Shown here piece by piece: positions 44,602 to 53,931 of a stretch of 64,000 nt of DNA. Origin of the DNA: Paenibacillus taichungensis. GTDB lineage: Bacteria > Bacillota > Bacilli > Paenibacillales > Paenibacillaceae. The stretch lies in the NCBI RefSeq assembly GCF_003287275.1, contig NZ_QEVW01000006.1, forward strand, positions 186,001 to 250,000. Direction: 5' to 3'. A model generated the notes under the pieces. It saw only the letters and a program-made list of their open reading frames with translations, was not told the origin of the DNA and searched no databases. The first letter of the stretch is position 1; each line of letters starts with the position of its first letter. The position numbers and the translations under genes are program-made.

Positions 44602-45873
44602 GTGGACATTCGCCGCAACCTGCCTTTGCTGATGATCATTTGTTTTCTGAGTCAGATGGGCGGTTTCATGATCCTGCCCCTGTTCCCTTTGTTTATTGAG
44701 GAATTCGGCCTGTCCGGCTGGATGATGGGGGTTATTTTTGCACTCTTTTATGTCGGCAAAGTCATTGGCGGGGTGCCCGCTGCGGCACTCTATCGGAAAG
44801 TTGGGGGAAAGCGGGCACTTATTGCCATGCTGCTGCTGCTCGCTGTTTGTATGGGTGGTTTCGCTGTATCTTCTGCCGCGCTCGTATTCGGCCTGCTGCG
44901 GCTGCTGCAAGGGCTCGCTTCTACCGGACTTACGGTCGTCGTACGTTCCATCATTGGGGATGAAGGGAATGTCGACAATCGGGGGCTGTACAACGGTTAT
45001 ATCAGCAGCAGTGAAGGCGGAGGCATGGTGCTGGGTCCGGTCATCAGCGGCTGGCTCTCGTTGCATTGGCCGTTGTCGGTGCCTTTTTTACTCGTGACCG
45101 TGTGCTGCCTGATGGCTGTGGTTGCGGCAATGGGGATGAAGACAACAGCAAAGCCCAATCCTGTATCTGAAAATGTGGTGGACGGTCACGCCTCAAACGA
45201 GTCTCCAACGGATGCCGAACCAACGCAAACGCCTGCGGATTATACAGTTTCTCCAGTAAACGCTACTCCTAGCCCAACCACTCCTGAACCGTCCACCGGA
45301 CTTACCCGGAGGCAGCAACTGATTGGCTACGGTACGGTTCATTTCCTGGAGATGAGTGCGTATGCCGTGTTTCTGACTTATTTTGCGTTGTACGCGGCTC
45401 ATATCATGCACTGGGACCCGTTTGCGATCAGTCTTGCCTTTACCGTCGTTGGTATCTCTACACTCGCGGCTGCTCCGGTAGCCGGTTACCTGTCTGATCG
45501 GATGGGTGATCGTCTGCTTCTCTGTATGTTCGGCATGCTGATGATTGGCATCGAAGTGGTGGTTTTTCTGAGCACATCTTCATATGTGCTGGTTTACGTG
45601 GGTATGCTGATCGGCGGTGTAGGCGGTGCATGTTACATGGATTCGTTCTTTGCTCATATCGGGGATCATATCCCGGACGAGGGCAGGAGCTCCGTCATAG
45701 GCAAAATTGTCTCTGTGGCAGAGATCGGCTCGATCGTGTCCCCTCTGGTGGCTGCGCTGCTTGTGGAGCATGGATCGCTGTATACCGTGTTTGTGTTCAA
45801 TCTGCTCCTGATTGCTGCTGCGATTGCCGTACAGGCAGTGATGCGCAGCCGTTACAGATCGAAACGAGTTTAA
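44602..45873 (+). CDS. Major facilitator superfamily transporter
   Basis: About 423 residues from GTG 44602, eight bases after AAAGGAG; an upstream ATG at 44560 is less likely. Twelve membrane segments are interrupted by a long polar loop (about residues 190-250, rich in T, P, S and N). MFS signatures are GKVIGGVPAAALYRKVGGKRALI between helices 2 and 3 and PVAGYLSDRMGDRLLLC in the second half. It is probably a proton-driven exporter of drugs or metabolites. Confidence 0.9.
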   Translation: MDIRRNLPLLMIICFLSQMGGFMILPLFPLFIEEFGLSGWMMGVIFALFYVGKVIGGVPAAALYRKVGGKRALIAMLLLLAVCMGGFAVSSAALVFGLLRLLQGLASTGLTVVVRSIIGDEGNVDNRGLYNGYISSSEGGGMVLGPVISGWLSLHWPLSVPFLLVTVCCLMAVVAAMGMKTTAKPNPVSENVVDGHASNESPTDAEPTQTPADYTVSPVNATPSPTTPEPSTGLTRRQQLIGYGTVHFLEMSAYAVFLTYFALYAAHIMHWDPFAISLAFTVVGISTLAAAPVAGYLSDRMGDRLLLCMFGMLMIGIEVVVFLSTSSYVLVYVGMLIGGVGGACYMDSFFAHIGDHIPDEGRSSVIGKIVSVAEIGSIVSPLVAALLVEHGSLYTVFVFNLLLIAAAIAVQAVMRSRYRSKRV

Positions 45874-45884
45874 ATGCACAAGAC

Positions 45885-45906
45885 TGCCCACATCAGTGGG
45901 CAGCTT
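45885..45906 (+). terminator. Hairpin after the MFS gene
   Basis: CTGCCCAC-ATCA-GTGGGCAG starts 12 bases after the stop. The following tract is T/C-rich rather than a pure T run. Confidence 0.7.
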
Positions 45907-45910
45907 CCAT

Positions 45911-46075
45911 TCATTTATTTACTCCTAATAAAGTTGCTATATGTAGTGCATTTTCTTCAATTTTACTTTTTAGATAAGGATCTGTGTTCTCAGGCAATTC
46001 CGTCGGCTTGTAAAACTTCGCTTCAAGAACTTCCACCCCATCGGGCTTTAGCTCGCCTTCGAACTCCGTGCATGG
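45911..46075 (-). pseudogene. C-terminal remnant of a NUDIX hydrolase
   Basis: About 54 residues can be read on the minus strand: CTEFEGELKPDGVEVLEAKF, then YKPTELPENTDPYLKSKIEE, ending at TGA 45911. This resembles the C-terminus of ADP-ribose/NADH-type NUDIX proteins (the strand after the Nudix box and the ELPEN turn). A TAG blocks the frame at 46076-46078, and no Nudix box (GxxxxxExxxxxREUxEExGU) is found upstream, so the catalytic half is missing. The rest of the 339-bp gap to nos shows nothing else. Confidence 0.72.
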
Positions 46076-46190
46076 CTAACCCTCCTATATTAAGTCATGA
46101 TCCTCATTATAGAAGTTCAATTAATTTCCATATAGAGAAATAATATTAAGCTTTATTTCCTATTTTAGAGTCTTTGGTTTGATGAAAAAA

Positions 46191-46228
46191 CAAAAAACAA
46201 CCCGTTCGCACATTAGTGTGCAAACGGG
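46191..46228 (-). terminator. Terminator after nos
   Basis: CCCGTTCGCACA-TTAG-TGTGCAAACGGG (46201-46228) is followed on the minus strand by GTTTTTTGTTTTTT. The nos stop codon lies within the hairpin. Confidence 0.9.
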
Positions 46229-47418
46229 CATTTCATTGGTGAGTTCTCAACCTGAGGCTGCTCATCCCCCTCGGGTTGTTGTTTCCCCCTGTCCAACCGT
46301 TCAGCTTCCGATTTCTCTATATCTGGTTTGTAGGAATGATCTCCATAGAAAAAGTTGGGCTTCACAATCTCATTGCGATAGGAACTGTGGAAAATATGCG
46401 TCGTTGCCGGAGACACCGGCGGAATCAGCCAGACCCAATCACCTGTCAGCTCGCGCCCGGCCTTCTCCTCCCGCTGCTCAAACAAGGCAAATTGCGCTGC
46501 CGCTGTGTGATGATCCACAATGCTGACGCCTGCTTTCTTGAACGAATGCAGAACAGCTACATTCAGCTCTACCAATGCTCGATCCTTCCAAAGTGTCGTT
46601 TCACTCGATGTATTCAGGCCAAGTGCTGCCGCTACCACTGGTAGTTTATTATACCGAAACGTATCTGCCAGATTGCGTGCGCCAATCTCAGTTCCCATAT
46701 ACCAGCCGTTGAATGGGGCTGCCGGGTAGGATATGCCGCCAATCTCCAGCCGCATATCGGCAATCATCGGCACACCGTACCAACGCATGTCCAGTTCAGC
46801 AATCTCGGGACGTTCCGGGTGTTCGATCCTCACTTCCACGATGTCTTCCCCGGGCACAGGATACCACTCTGGAGCTTGTCCCTGAGCCTGGATAATCAAT
46901 GGCAGCACATCATAAGGCGTACCTTCCCCCTGCCAGCCAAGCGACATTGCTGTCTTCGTAAGCTCAACAGATGCAGGATCGCCTACAACGCCTTCCGTCG
47001 TCTCATATCCGGCATAACGGATCAACTGGTGATTCCAGATCCGCACGGGGGCTCCCTTCGGACCGTCCGGTGGAAGGATCGTAATCATCGGTATGATCTT
47101 GCCTCCGTTAGAGGCCGCTCGAATGTGCTTCATCACAGCATCCGCTGCCGTTCCAACCGTATCTGCATGACGTGCATCAACGATGCGCAGTTTATCCCAG
47201 AACAGCCGCCCGATGCAGCGATTGCTATTCCGCCATGCCATTTTACAGCCATTCTCCAGTTCATCCGCAGTATGCACATATGTGCCTGTGTGCTCAATCT
47301 CGTTCAAAACTGCAACAAGCCGGGCCTGCGCGTCTTCACGCGAATGGCCCAGCTCTTCATAACATTTATATATAAACCGTTCAGCTTCATCCCGCAGTTC
47401 ATCCAGGTCTTTCCGCAT
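46213..47418 (-). CDS. nos: Nitric oxide synthase oxygenase
   Basis: 401 residues, oxygenase domain only, as in Bacillus. WRNSNRCIGRLFW supplies the heme-thiolate Cys68. EWYPVPGEDIVEV, MRWYGVPMIADM and APFNGWYMGTEIGARNLADTFRYN form the substrate Arg and pterin pocket. WVWLIPPVSPATTHIFHSSY is the C-terminal dimer/pterin segment. It makes NO from L-arginine using a separate reductase. After about residue 358 there is a polar extension ending MKCPFAH. ATG follows GGAGTGATTA. Confidence 0.95.
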   Translation of the reverse strand: MRKDLDELRDEAERFIYKCYEELGHSREDAQARLVAVLNEIEHTGTYVHTADELENGCKMAWRNSNRCIGRLFWDKLRIVDARHADTVGTAADAVMKHIRAASNGGKIIPMITILPPDGPKGAPVRIWNHQLIRYAGYETTEGVVGDPASVELTKTAMSLGWQGEGTPYDVLPLIIQAQGQAPEWYPVPGEDIVEVRIEHPERPEIAELDMRWYGVPMIADMRLEIGGISYPAAPFNGWYMGTEIGARNLADTFRYNKLPVVAAALGLNTSSETTLWKDRALVELNVAVLHSFKKAGVSIVDHHTAAAQFALFEQREEKAGRELTGDWVWLIPPVSPATTHIFHSSYRNEIVKPNFFYGDHSYKPDIEKSEAERLDRGKQQPEGDEQPQVENSPMKCPFAH

Positions 47419-47546
47419 TAATCACTCCACCAATCTATACATCTTGAATGCCATCATTATACGGCAAGCACACCGGATTTGTAAGCGAACGGGCACTTTG
47501 TTCACGGACTCTACATATCGTTGTTCAGGATGCAGGGTATCTTAGC

Positions 47547-48026
47547 TTATTTGCCCAGAAATGCGTTTAACATCCAGACCTCTTTATCCAAGGCAGCAGT
47601 GAATCCAATCAGCATATCTTCAGTCGCATTATCCTCAGCTTCGCCAGCTGCTTGAATACCCTGGTTAATAACACCCACCATCGCTTGCAGATCAGCAACT
47701 ACGGTTTCTACCATTTTTTCAGCTGACAACTGTCCCTGTGCTTCCTCAACAGGTGATAACTGCAGTTGCTCAGCCATCGTTGCGACCGGACGTCCACCAA
47801 TTGCCAACAGACGTTCTGCGGCTTCGTCCATATTCGCTGTAGCCATGTTATACAACTCTTCGAATTTTGTATGCAGTGTGAAGAAATGAGGACCTTTCAC
47901 ATACCAGTGGAAGTGGTGCAATTTGGTGTACAGTACAGACCAACCTGCAATCTGGCGGTTCAGGACATCTTGAAGTTCAGTGGTATGGTTTGCAAAAGTA
48001 TTGTTTCTAGTTTGGATTGTGCTCAT
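47547..48026 (-). CDS. dps: Dps-family DNA protection ferritin
   Basis: About 159 residues from the ATG after GAGGGGAT; a longer frame to 48077 is unlikely. YTKLHHFHWYVKGPHFFTLHTKFEELYN holds ferroxidase ligands (His and Glu/Asp at the dimer interface) and DEAAERLLAIGGRP is the conserved next helix. Dps stores iron as dodecamers and limits Fenton damage. A PerR-like box lies 76-90 bases upstream, consistent with peroxide induction with katA. Confidence 0.93.
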   Translation of the reverse strand: MSTIQTRNNTFANHTTELQDVLNRQIAGWSVLYTKLHHFHWYVKGPHFFTLHTKFEELYNMATANMDEAAERLLAIGGRPVATMAEQLQLSPVEEAQGQLSAEKMVETVVADLQAMVGVINQGIQAAGEAEDNATEDMLIGFTAALDKEVWMLNAFLGK

Positions 48027-48101
48027 GGAATTTATCCCCTCTCGAGTATCATATAGTTTTGAATTTGATAACGTCATTTAACTTGCTTCCGTTTGTTTAA
48101 T

Positions 48102-48116
48102 TTAGACTTAATCTAA
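48102..48116. promoter_or_regulatory. PerR-like operator upstream of dps
   Basis: TTAGACTTAATCTAA is nearly identical to the katA box TTAGACTTGATCTAA and has 7-1-7 symmetry. The rest of the 379-bp gap has a CATGAAGC-TAC-GCTTCATG hairpin (48188-48206) of unknown role and the terminator of the HAD gene. Confidence 0.68.
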
Positions 48117-48334
48117 ATCTTGTTTTAATTATAACACTGCCCTTATCCTTTGTGAAGACTTTAGCCTACTCTTTCGAATGAAGATTCCATGAAGCTACGC
48201 TTCATGTTTGGCCCGTGTAAAAAAAACCTTTGACACTGTTATACAACGTATCTCGTATCTATACCTCGATTTTCACCGATAAACAATGACAATCATCACC
48301 CCACCCCTTGTAAACTACATGCAACAACAACAAA

Positions 48335-48363
48335 AGCCCGGATCCCCATGAGGGAACCGGACT
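48335..48363 (-). terminator. Terminator after the HAD gene
   Basis: AGCCCGGATCCCC / GGGAACCGGACT pairs with few mismatches; the minus strand continues TTTTGTTG. Confidence 0.75.
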
Positions 48364-48405
48364 TGATCAAGTCTAAAAACATCACACACTGCATATGAAC
48401 ACTCT

Positions 48406-49143
48406 TTATTGATGAACCAACTCGGATGTAAGGACCCGGCTTATCTCTTCATAACTGCGCGCTACATGATGTGGCTGATGCTCTGATTCTGGCAAAGCAT
48501 CCCGATGGTTGAACCAGATCACTTTCCATCCGGCATCCACTGCACCAACAACATCATTACGCCAGGAATCGCCGATGTAATAACTGGAACTGGAATCCGA
48601 TCCCGTCTGCCTGCTTACATGCTCAAATAATCTGCGATCCGGCTTGGCGTAACCAAGGGTACCCGATATGAAAATCCGTTCCTCGGGAATAAGACTGAAT
48701 ACATCCAGCGCTTCGAGCTTCCGCTGCTGATGTTTTCCTTCTCCGTTGGTAATTAACCCTACCCTATGCCCTTCTGCAAGAAGTCTTCGGATAAGTTCAT
48801 ATGCTCCCTCAAAGGGCTGAATCTGAAACTGTCTACTCAAATACCGTGCTTGCAGTTCTTCAGCCTGCCCCTGTTGTAGAGGATATCCAAGTTCCGCCAT
48901 GGTCAGCTCAAATCTGCGATGACGCATCCGTTCAACCGCTTCGGGTTCGGGTACAGCCGACAAATCCTCTTGAGCAGACAGCCAGTCGCTATAATAACGG
49001 AAGCGATGGTATGCCTCCCCATACGGGAAATCATCCGGTAAACCAAGAACTTCCTGTAGTGCTCCTTTTAGCGGCTGTAAGTGGTCGTACAAGGTATCGT
49101 CTACATCGAAAAAGATGGCTCTTGTTTTATTTAATTTTTTCAT
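48406..49143 (-). CDS. HAD-superfamily hydrolase
   Basis: 245 residues. Motif I FFDVDDTLYDHL (nucleophile Asp and acid/base Asp), motif II LITNGEG, Lys region AKPDRRLFE and motif IV IGDSWRNDVVGA are all present, with a helical cap (about 20-95). It is probably a phosphatase of the YjjG/FMN-hydrolase kind. AGGAGG precedes the ATG at a long distance. Confidence 0.92.
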   Translation of the reverse strand: MKKLNKTRAIFFDVDDTLYDHLQPLKGALQEVLGLPDDFPYGEAYHRFRYYSDWLSAQEDLSAVPEPEAVERMRHRRFELTMAELGYPLQQGQAEELQARYLSRQFQIQPFEGAYELIRRLLAEGHRVGLITNGEGKHQQRKLEALDVFSLIPEERIFISGTLGYAKPDRRLFEHVSRQTGSDSSSSYYIGDSWRNDVVGAVDAGWKVIWFNHRDALPESEHQPHHVARSYEEISRVLTSELVHQ

Positions 49144-49261
49144 AAATGCTACTTATCCTCCTGGCGTTGGCTCCGAACATTCTCTTCTTACTATATATGT
49201 ATTCATTTGCTTCGTCCAAATAATGAACCACTTCCAAGTCCTCTCTGTTTGATCCTACACA

Positions 49262-49308
49262 TAAAAAAACACCCCAATTCAAAACATGATGGTTGTGAAT
49301 TGGGGTGT
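49262..49308 (-). terminator. Terminator after the adenine deaminase gene
   Basis: ACACCCCAATTC (49269-49280) pairs perfectly with GAATTGGGGTGT (49297-49308); the minus strand continues into TTTTTTT. It ends the nucleoside-salvage operon. Confidence 0.9.
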
Positions 49309-49330
49309 CGCCATTTTTTATAATTAAACA

Positions 49331-51091
49331 CTATTCCACGATCAACGGTACAACCTTACCTGCATTTACATCAATCAGGCCATGATCCGTAATTTTCAGA
49401 GCCGGACTTACCGCAAGGGAATGGGTACTGATGGACATGATCGGGTTATAGTGCACATAACCAAGAGACAACATCGCTGCACGCAGCTCTTTCACTTGGT
49501 GTGACACCACCGCCAGCGGTTCCTCCGTCAAGATACCACCCACAGGAAGTTCGAGATGGGACAACACTTTGCCGTCTTCCACCACACAGAATCCACCCTG
49601 GCTCGAAATTACCGTGTTAGCTGCTAAGATCATATCTTCACGATTGCGTCCTACGACCAATAGGTTGTGGTTATCATGTGAATATGTTGTTGCAATGGCA
49701 CCACGCTTGATCGTGTCTCCACCAATCAAACCGTGTGCTCGGTTACCGTTCACACCATAACGTTCAAAGGTCGCAATCTGTCCATATTCGCTTTCTTCCC
49801 AGAGCAGTTCACCATTCGCAGCCTGAACCTGTGCGATATGTTCTTCCACAAAGGTTGAACCATCCTTTACCATCATGACCCGGCAGTTGTTTACACCATT
49901 TTCAGATATCTGTGCATCTGAGTCGGACGCTTCACTTTGCCCATTCACCTTCGGATCAGACAAACGGATTGCAAAATCCTCGGCTCCCAACAAATCCAAT
50001 TGCACGCTTTGGTAAAAGTGAGGTGGGAACTGTCCACTAATTCGGTCCTGCTTGTACGGTTCGTAGTCGTCATAAGCTTTACGGCCATTTTTGTATACCT
50101 GCTCTACTGCAAGTGTATCTAAGTTGGACAGCAGCACATAGTCCGCCACTTTGCCTGGGGCAATGCTACCGCGATCAGTCATTTTCATACGGGATGCAGG
50201 GGTTGAGGTTGCAGCGTAAATCGCATCTTCGGGGCGCATACCCATCCGAATGGCCTTACGTACGATATGATCCAGATGTCCCCGTTCCACCAGCGAATCC
50301 GGCATAACATCGTCTGTTACGAAGCAGAAATGCTGAGCAACATCATGCTGAATCAGGTATTCCATGACTTCTGGCGTCATCGATTTTTCCTGGATTTCAA
50401 TGAACATGCCTGCCGCAATTCGAGCCTGCAAGCCTTCAATGCTCTGATGCGTATGATCCGAATCGATGCCCGCATAGATCAGTCGGTGCAGATCCAGCCC
50501 AAGCAATTTCGGTGTATGACCTTCGATTACGAGATCTGGATAGTTTTTGCGAATATGCTGAAGAATCTGATTGGTCTTGCACTCCGGATCACGGATGACG
50601 TCCACATAGTTCATGATCTCACCCAGACAGATGATCTCTCCAGTAGCCAGAAGAACATCCATGTCTTCGATTTCGATTGAACCACCTGTTGTTTCCATCG
50701 GCGTCGCCGGAACGGAGCTTGGGATAGCGTAGAACATGTCCACCGTTGTCTCACGACTTGCCGACATCATCTCCTGCACACCTTCCAGCCCAAACACATT
50801 CGCCATCTCATGCGGTTCCGCCACAATGGACGTTACCCCGCAGCGGATCAGGCCATGGGAAAAGGTTGCTGGTGTCACCATTGTACTCTCAATGTGCAGA
50901 TGAATATCAATAAGGCCCGGGATCATGTAACGTCCGCGTGCATCAATCACTTCATCGGCTTCAATCATCTCCGGGCCGCCTGGACCAACATACATAAACC
51001 TACCGTCCAGTACAGCCACGTTGTTCATTTCGAATCGTTTATAATAACTGTTATACACATGTACATTCTTAATTAGTTGATCTGCACGCAT
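49331..51091 (-). CDS. ade: Adenine deaminase
   Basis: 586 residues, amidohydrolase superfamily. Metal ligands are seen in DIHLHIESTMVTPATFSHGLIRCG and AEPHEMANVFG; EGHTPKL, YAGIDSDHTHQ and HFCFVTDD follow, with HDNHNLLVVGRN in the C-terminal part, the pattern of bacterial AdeC/Ade. It converts adenine to hypoxanthine and ammonia. It is the last gene of an operon with a Pot-type ABC transporter and a nucleoside hydrolase, so it should process adenine released from imported nucleosides. RBS GAAGGAGA. Confidence 0.94.
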   Translation of the reverse strand: MRADQLIKNVHVYNSYYKRFEMNNVAVLDGRFMYVGPGGPEMIEADEVIDARGRYMIPGLIDIHLHIESTMVTPATFSHGLIRCGVTSIVAEPHEMANVFGLEGVQEMMSASRETTVDMFYAIPSSVPATPMETTGGSIEIEDMDVLLATGEIICLGEIMNYVDVIRDPECKTNQILQHIRKNYPDLVIEGHTPKLLGLDLHRLIYAGIDSDHTHQSIEGLQARIAAGMFIEIQEKSMTPEVMEYLIQHDVAQHFCFVTDDVMPDSLVERGHLDHIVRKAIRMGMRPEDAIYAATSTPASRMKMTDRGSIAPGKVADYVLLSNLDTLAVEQVYKNGRKAYDDYEPYKQDRISGQFPPHFYQSVQLDLLGAEDFAIRLSDPKVNGQSEASDSDAQISENGVNNCRVMMVKDGSTFVEEHIAQVQAANGELLWEESEYGQIATFERYGVNGNRAHGLIGGDTIKRGAIATTYSHDNHNLLVVGRNREDMILAANTVISSQGGFCVVEDGKVLSHLELPVGGILTEEPLAVVSHQVKELRAAMLSLGYVHYNPIMSISTHSLAVSPALKITDHGLIDVNAGKVVPLIVE

Positions 51092-51210
51092 GGGGCATAA
51101 TCTCCTTCTCCATGAGCATCTTTCAGCGATCCAGAGCAGCAGCTACAATTAGCTATATTGCTCTGAATTCAGCTGATAAATGCCTCTTTTGCTGCTGCTG
51201 CTTCCTGCTG

Positions 51211-52269
51211 CTATTCCACAAGGACAAGTTTATCCTGCGGGAAAATCAGATTAACCCGCTGTCCGCTGAGATAAGGTGTCTCCATCTCCTGATTGGCTGT
51301 GAAGTCGCCAAGCTCTGTCTCGATGACGTACTGATAACTGCGTCCAAGGTACGTGCTTACTTTGATAATCCCAGGCAAAGCATTTGCCATGTCCCCGGAG
51401 GTATCCCCACTAACCATCAGATCATCCGGGCGAATCGCACCTTTGCGTGCACCGGGACGTGCTGTTCCAGGATGCGCTGTTGCTGTGAACAAACGACCAC
51501 CCGCTTTCAGCGTGATCACCTCTCCTGCATCACTGCGCTCTGCGAATTCAATAAAATTGTGGAAGCCAATAAATTGGGCTACAAATTCCGTGGCCGGGTA
51601 TTTAAAAATAGTCTCCGGGCGGTCGAGCTGCTCGACAACGCCTTTGTTCATAATCGCTACCTGATCCGAGATGGAGAAGCACTCCTCCTGATCATGAGAG
51701 ACATAAAGTGTCGTAATGCCCAGTTCCTGCTGAATCCGGCGAATCTCGACCCGCATGTTGAGTCGCAAGTTGGCATCCAGGTTACTGAGCGGTTCATCGA
51801 ACAATAGCAAATCCGGTTCAATGACGAGTGCGCGGGCAATCGCCACACGTTGACGCTGTCCACCGGACAGTTCCTGCGGGAAGCGTTTCTCGAAGCCGTT
51901 CAGGTTTACCACTTCAAGGATACGCATTACGCGTGAAGAAATGTCTTTGTCTTTTACCTTGCGCATCCGCAGGCCGAAGGCCACGTTGTCATAGACAGAC
52001 AGATGCGGGAACAGCGCATAACTCTGAAATACAAATCCGAAATTCCGCTTGTTGACCGGAACCTTCGTATAATCCTTGCCGCCGAACATAAACTTGCCCT
52101 GTGTTGCTTCCAGGAATCCGGCGATGAGGCGCAGCGTAGTTGTTTTGCCGCAACCGCTCGGTCCGAGCAGGGAGAGCAGCTTACCTTTTTCCAGCTCCAA
52201 TTGAAAATCCTTCAGGATCGTCTGGTTATCGTAAGCCACCGATACGCGATCCAATGTCAGCAATGCCAT
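51211..52269 (-). CDS. Pot-type ABC transporter ATP-binding protein, nucleoside-salvage operon
   Basis: About 352 residues starting MALLTLDRVSVAYDNQTIL. Walker [10 protein letters not shown], signature [14 protein letters not shown], Walker B LLLFDEPLSNLD, H-loop VSHDQEECFS and a TOBE-like C-terminus. A TTG at 52287 is an alternative start; ATG 52269 is eleven bases after TTGGAGG. Unlike the first potA it is linked to adenine deaminase and nucleoside hydrolase genes. Confidence 0.92.
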   Translation of the reverse strand: MALLTLDRVSVAYDNQTILKDFQLELEKGKLLSLLGPSGCGKTTTLRLIAGFLEATQGKFMFGGKDYTKVPVNKRNFGFVFQSYALFPHLSVYDNVAFGLRMRKVKDKDISSRVMRILEVVNLNGFEKRFPQELSGGQRQRVAIARALVIEPDLLLFDEPLSNLDANLRLNMRVEIRRIQQELGITTLYVSHDQEECFSISDQVAIMNKGVVEQLDRPETIFKYPATEFVAQFIGFHNFIEFAERSDAGEVITLKAGGRLFTATAHPGTARPGARKGAIRPDDLMVSGDTSGDMANALPGIIKVSTYLGRSYQYVIETELGDFTANQEMETPYLSGQRVNLIFPQDKLVLVE

Positions 52270-52287
52270 AGCGTTCTGCGCCTCCAA

Positions 52288-53079
52288 TTAACGTTTAGTA
52301 AAGTATGAGAATCCGCCCATGATCCGTTCGATCACGAACATTAAAAGTCCAGTTAATACCATCAAAAGCACGGAAATGGCTGCAATGGTTGGGTCAAAAT
52401 AATTTTCTACATAGGTCAGCATCTGAATTGGCAATGTGCTTACCCCTGGTCCGGTCATAAACACGGAAATGTCCACGTTGTTGAACGACTCCAGAAAGGC
52501 AATCAGCACCGCCGCGAGAATTCCTGAGCGAATGTTAGGCAGCACAATCTGGAAAAACGTTCTAACCCGTCCTGCGCCGAGACTCAGTGCTGCTTCTTCT
52601 ACCGCAAAGTCAAAGCTCGACAGACTCGATGCGATAACGCGAATGATAAATGGAAGCATAATAATCGTGTGGCCGATCAGCAGACCCAGATACATCGGCA
52701 GATGATAGATCACGATCAGGTATTTCATCAATGTAAAACCAAGCACGATTCCCGGAATGAGTACCGGAGACAAAAACAATGCATTCAGCACGGACTTGCC
52801 TTTGAAATCATAACGACTAAGTGCGTACGCAGCCGGAACCCCGAGCAACAGCGCCAGCAAATTCCCCAGCAGGGAAATGATGATGGACGTCTGGAACGTG
52901 CGGAGGAAACCACCTGTGTTGAAAATATTCTCGTACCAGCGGAGGGAGAAGCCCTCCGGCGGAAATTTGAGTACCGTCCCCGGTTCAAACGAAGTGACCG
53001 ATATGATCAGAAGCGGGCCCAGCAGAAAGATAAAGACCAGCAGACTGAACAGGCCCAGCCCGATATGTTTCTCCCGCAT
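52288..53079 (-). CDS. ABC transporter permease, PotC-like, nucleoside-salvage operon
   Basis: 263 residues, six membrane segments, EAA loop VEEAALSLGAGRVRTFFQIVLPNIRSGI, N-terminus GLGLFSLLVFIFLLGPLLIISVTSF. It starts four bases after the upstream permease stop, with AGGGG before the ATG. It pairs with the next permease. Confidence 0.92.
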   Translation of the reverse strand: MREKHIGLGLFSLLVFIFLLGPLLIISVTSFEPGTVLKFPPEGFSLRWYENIFNTGGFLRTFQTSIIISLLGNLLALLLGVPAAYALSRYDFKGKSVLNALFLSPVLIPGIVLGFTLMKYLIVIYHLPMYLGLLIGHTIIMLPFIIRVIASSLSSFDFAVEEAALSLGAGRVRTFFQIVLPNIRSGILAAVLIAFLESFNNVDISVFMTGPGVSTLPIQMLTYVENYFDPTIAAISVLLMVLTGLLMFVIERIMGGFSYFTKR

Positions 53080-53083
53080 ATGT

Positions 53084-53902
53084 CTACCCCTTCGGATTTA
53101 AAGTTTTGGCCATTTTGTTCATGACACCGACCACGACAAACGTAATGACAATCATAATCGCAGCAACGACCGAGGCCAGATACCAGTCGTTCAGGGTCAT
53201 GGCGTTCTGATAGAGGAACGTCGCAATGACGCGTTGTTTGCCTCCCAAAAGCGCAGGCGTCGTATAAGCCGTCAGGCTTCCGACAAAAACAAGTACGGCT
53301 CCGATCACAAGCCCTGGCACAGCCAGCGGGAACACCACCCGGCGGAATGCCGTGAAGCGAGATGCACCCAGGCTCTGTGCTGCCTTGAGCAGATCACCAT
53401 CGATGTTCTCCAGCACACCGACCAGGGAAATGATCATGAGCGGCAGGAACAGATGGGTCAAACCAATCATCATGGCTGCCGGCGTATACAGAATATCGAG
53501 CGGCTTGTCCACGATACCAAGCCCAACAAGGGCGTTGTTGATCAGCCCTTTGCGTCCGAGAATAATCATCCAGCTAAACGACCGCACAACCGGGCTCGTC
53601 AATAGCGGGAAGATTGCCAGCGCGAGCAGAATGCCTTTGCGGCGCGGCGCTTTCTGTGAAATATAATAAGCTGTCGGGAATCCGAGCACCACGCAGACGA
53701 TGGTGGTGACCACGCTGACCTGCAGCGTCGTAAGCAATATTTTCAAAAAGTAAGGGTCTCTGAAAAAATGCATGTATCCTTCAAACGTGAAGGAGTTTTC
53801 CTGAAAAAACGTCGATCCGATCGTCAGGACAATCGGAATGATCATAAATGCCGCCAAAAACACAAATCCCGGCAGCAATAGCCAGTATACTGATTTCTTC
53901 AT
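53084..53902 (-). CDS. ABC transporter permease, PotB-like, nucleoside-salvage operon
   Basis: 272 residues with six membrane segments and EAA loop LKAAQSLGASRFTAFRRVVFPLAVPGL. RBS AGGAG before ATG. The copy-2 palindromic element lies 30 bases upstream of its start, between it and the nucleoside hydrolase gene. Confidence 0.92.
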   Translation of the reverse strand: MKKSVYWLLLPGFVFLAAFMIIPIVLTIGSTFFQENSFTFEGYMHFFRDPYFLKILLTTLQVSVVTTIVCVVLGFPTAYYISQKAPRRKGILLALAIFPLLTSPVVRSFSWMIILGRKGLINNALVGLGIVDKPLDILYTPAAMMIGLTHLFLPLMIISLVGVLENIDGDLLKAAQSLGASRFTAFRRVVFPLAVPGLVIGAVLVFVGSLTAYTTPALLGGKQRVIATFLYQNAMTLNDWYLASVVAAIMIVITFVVVGVMNKMAKTLNPKG

Positions 53903-53931
53903 CGCGGTACTCCTGACATAAGAATTAGAGA

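Noticed and set aside
45874..46143. An 89-residue plus-strand frame after the MFS gene
   Set aside because: It is antisense to the NUDIX remnant, whose minus-strand reading matches a known family and so explains the sequence better.
51160..51210. CAG/CTG-rich stretch before the adenine deaminase gene, as a possible repeat expansion or leader peptide
   Set aside because: Only a few imperfect triplets, no start codon with RBS and no terminator/antiterminator pair.
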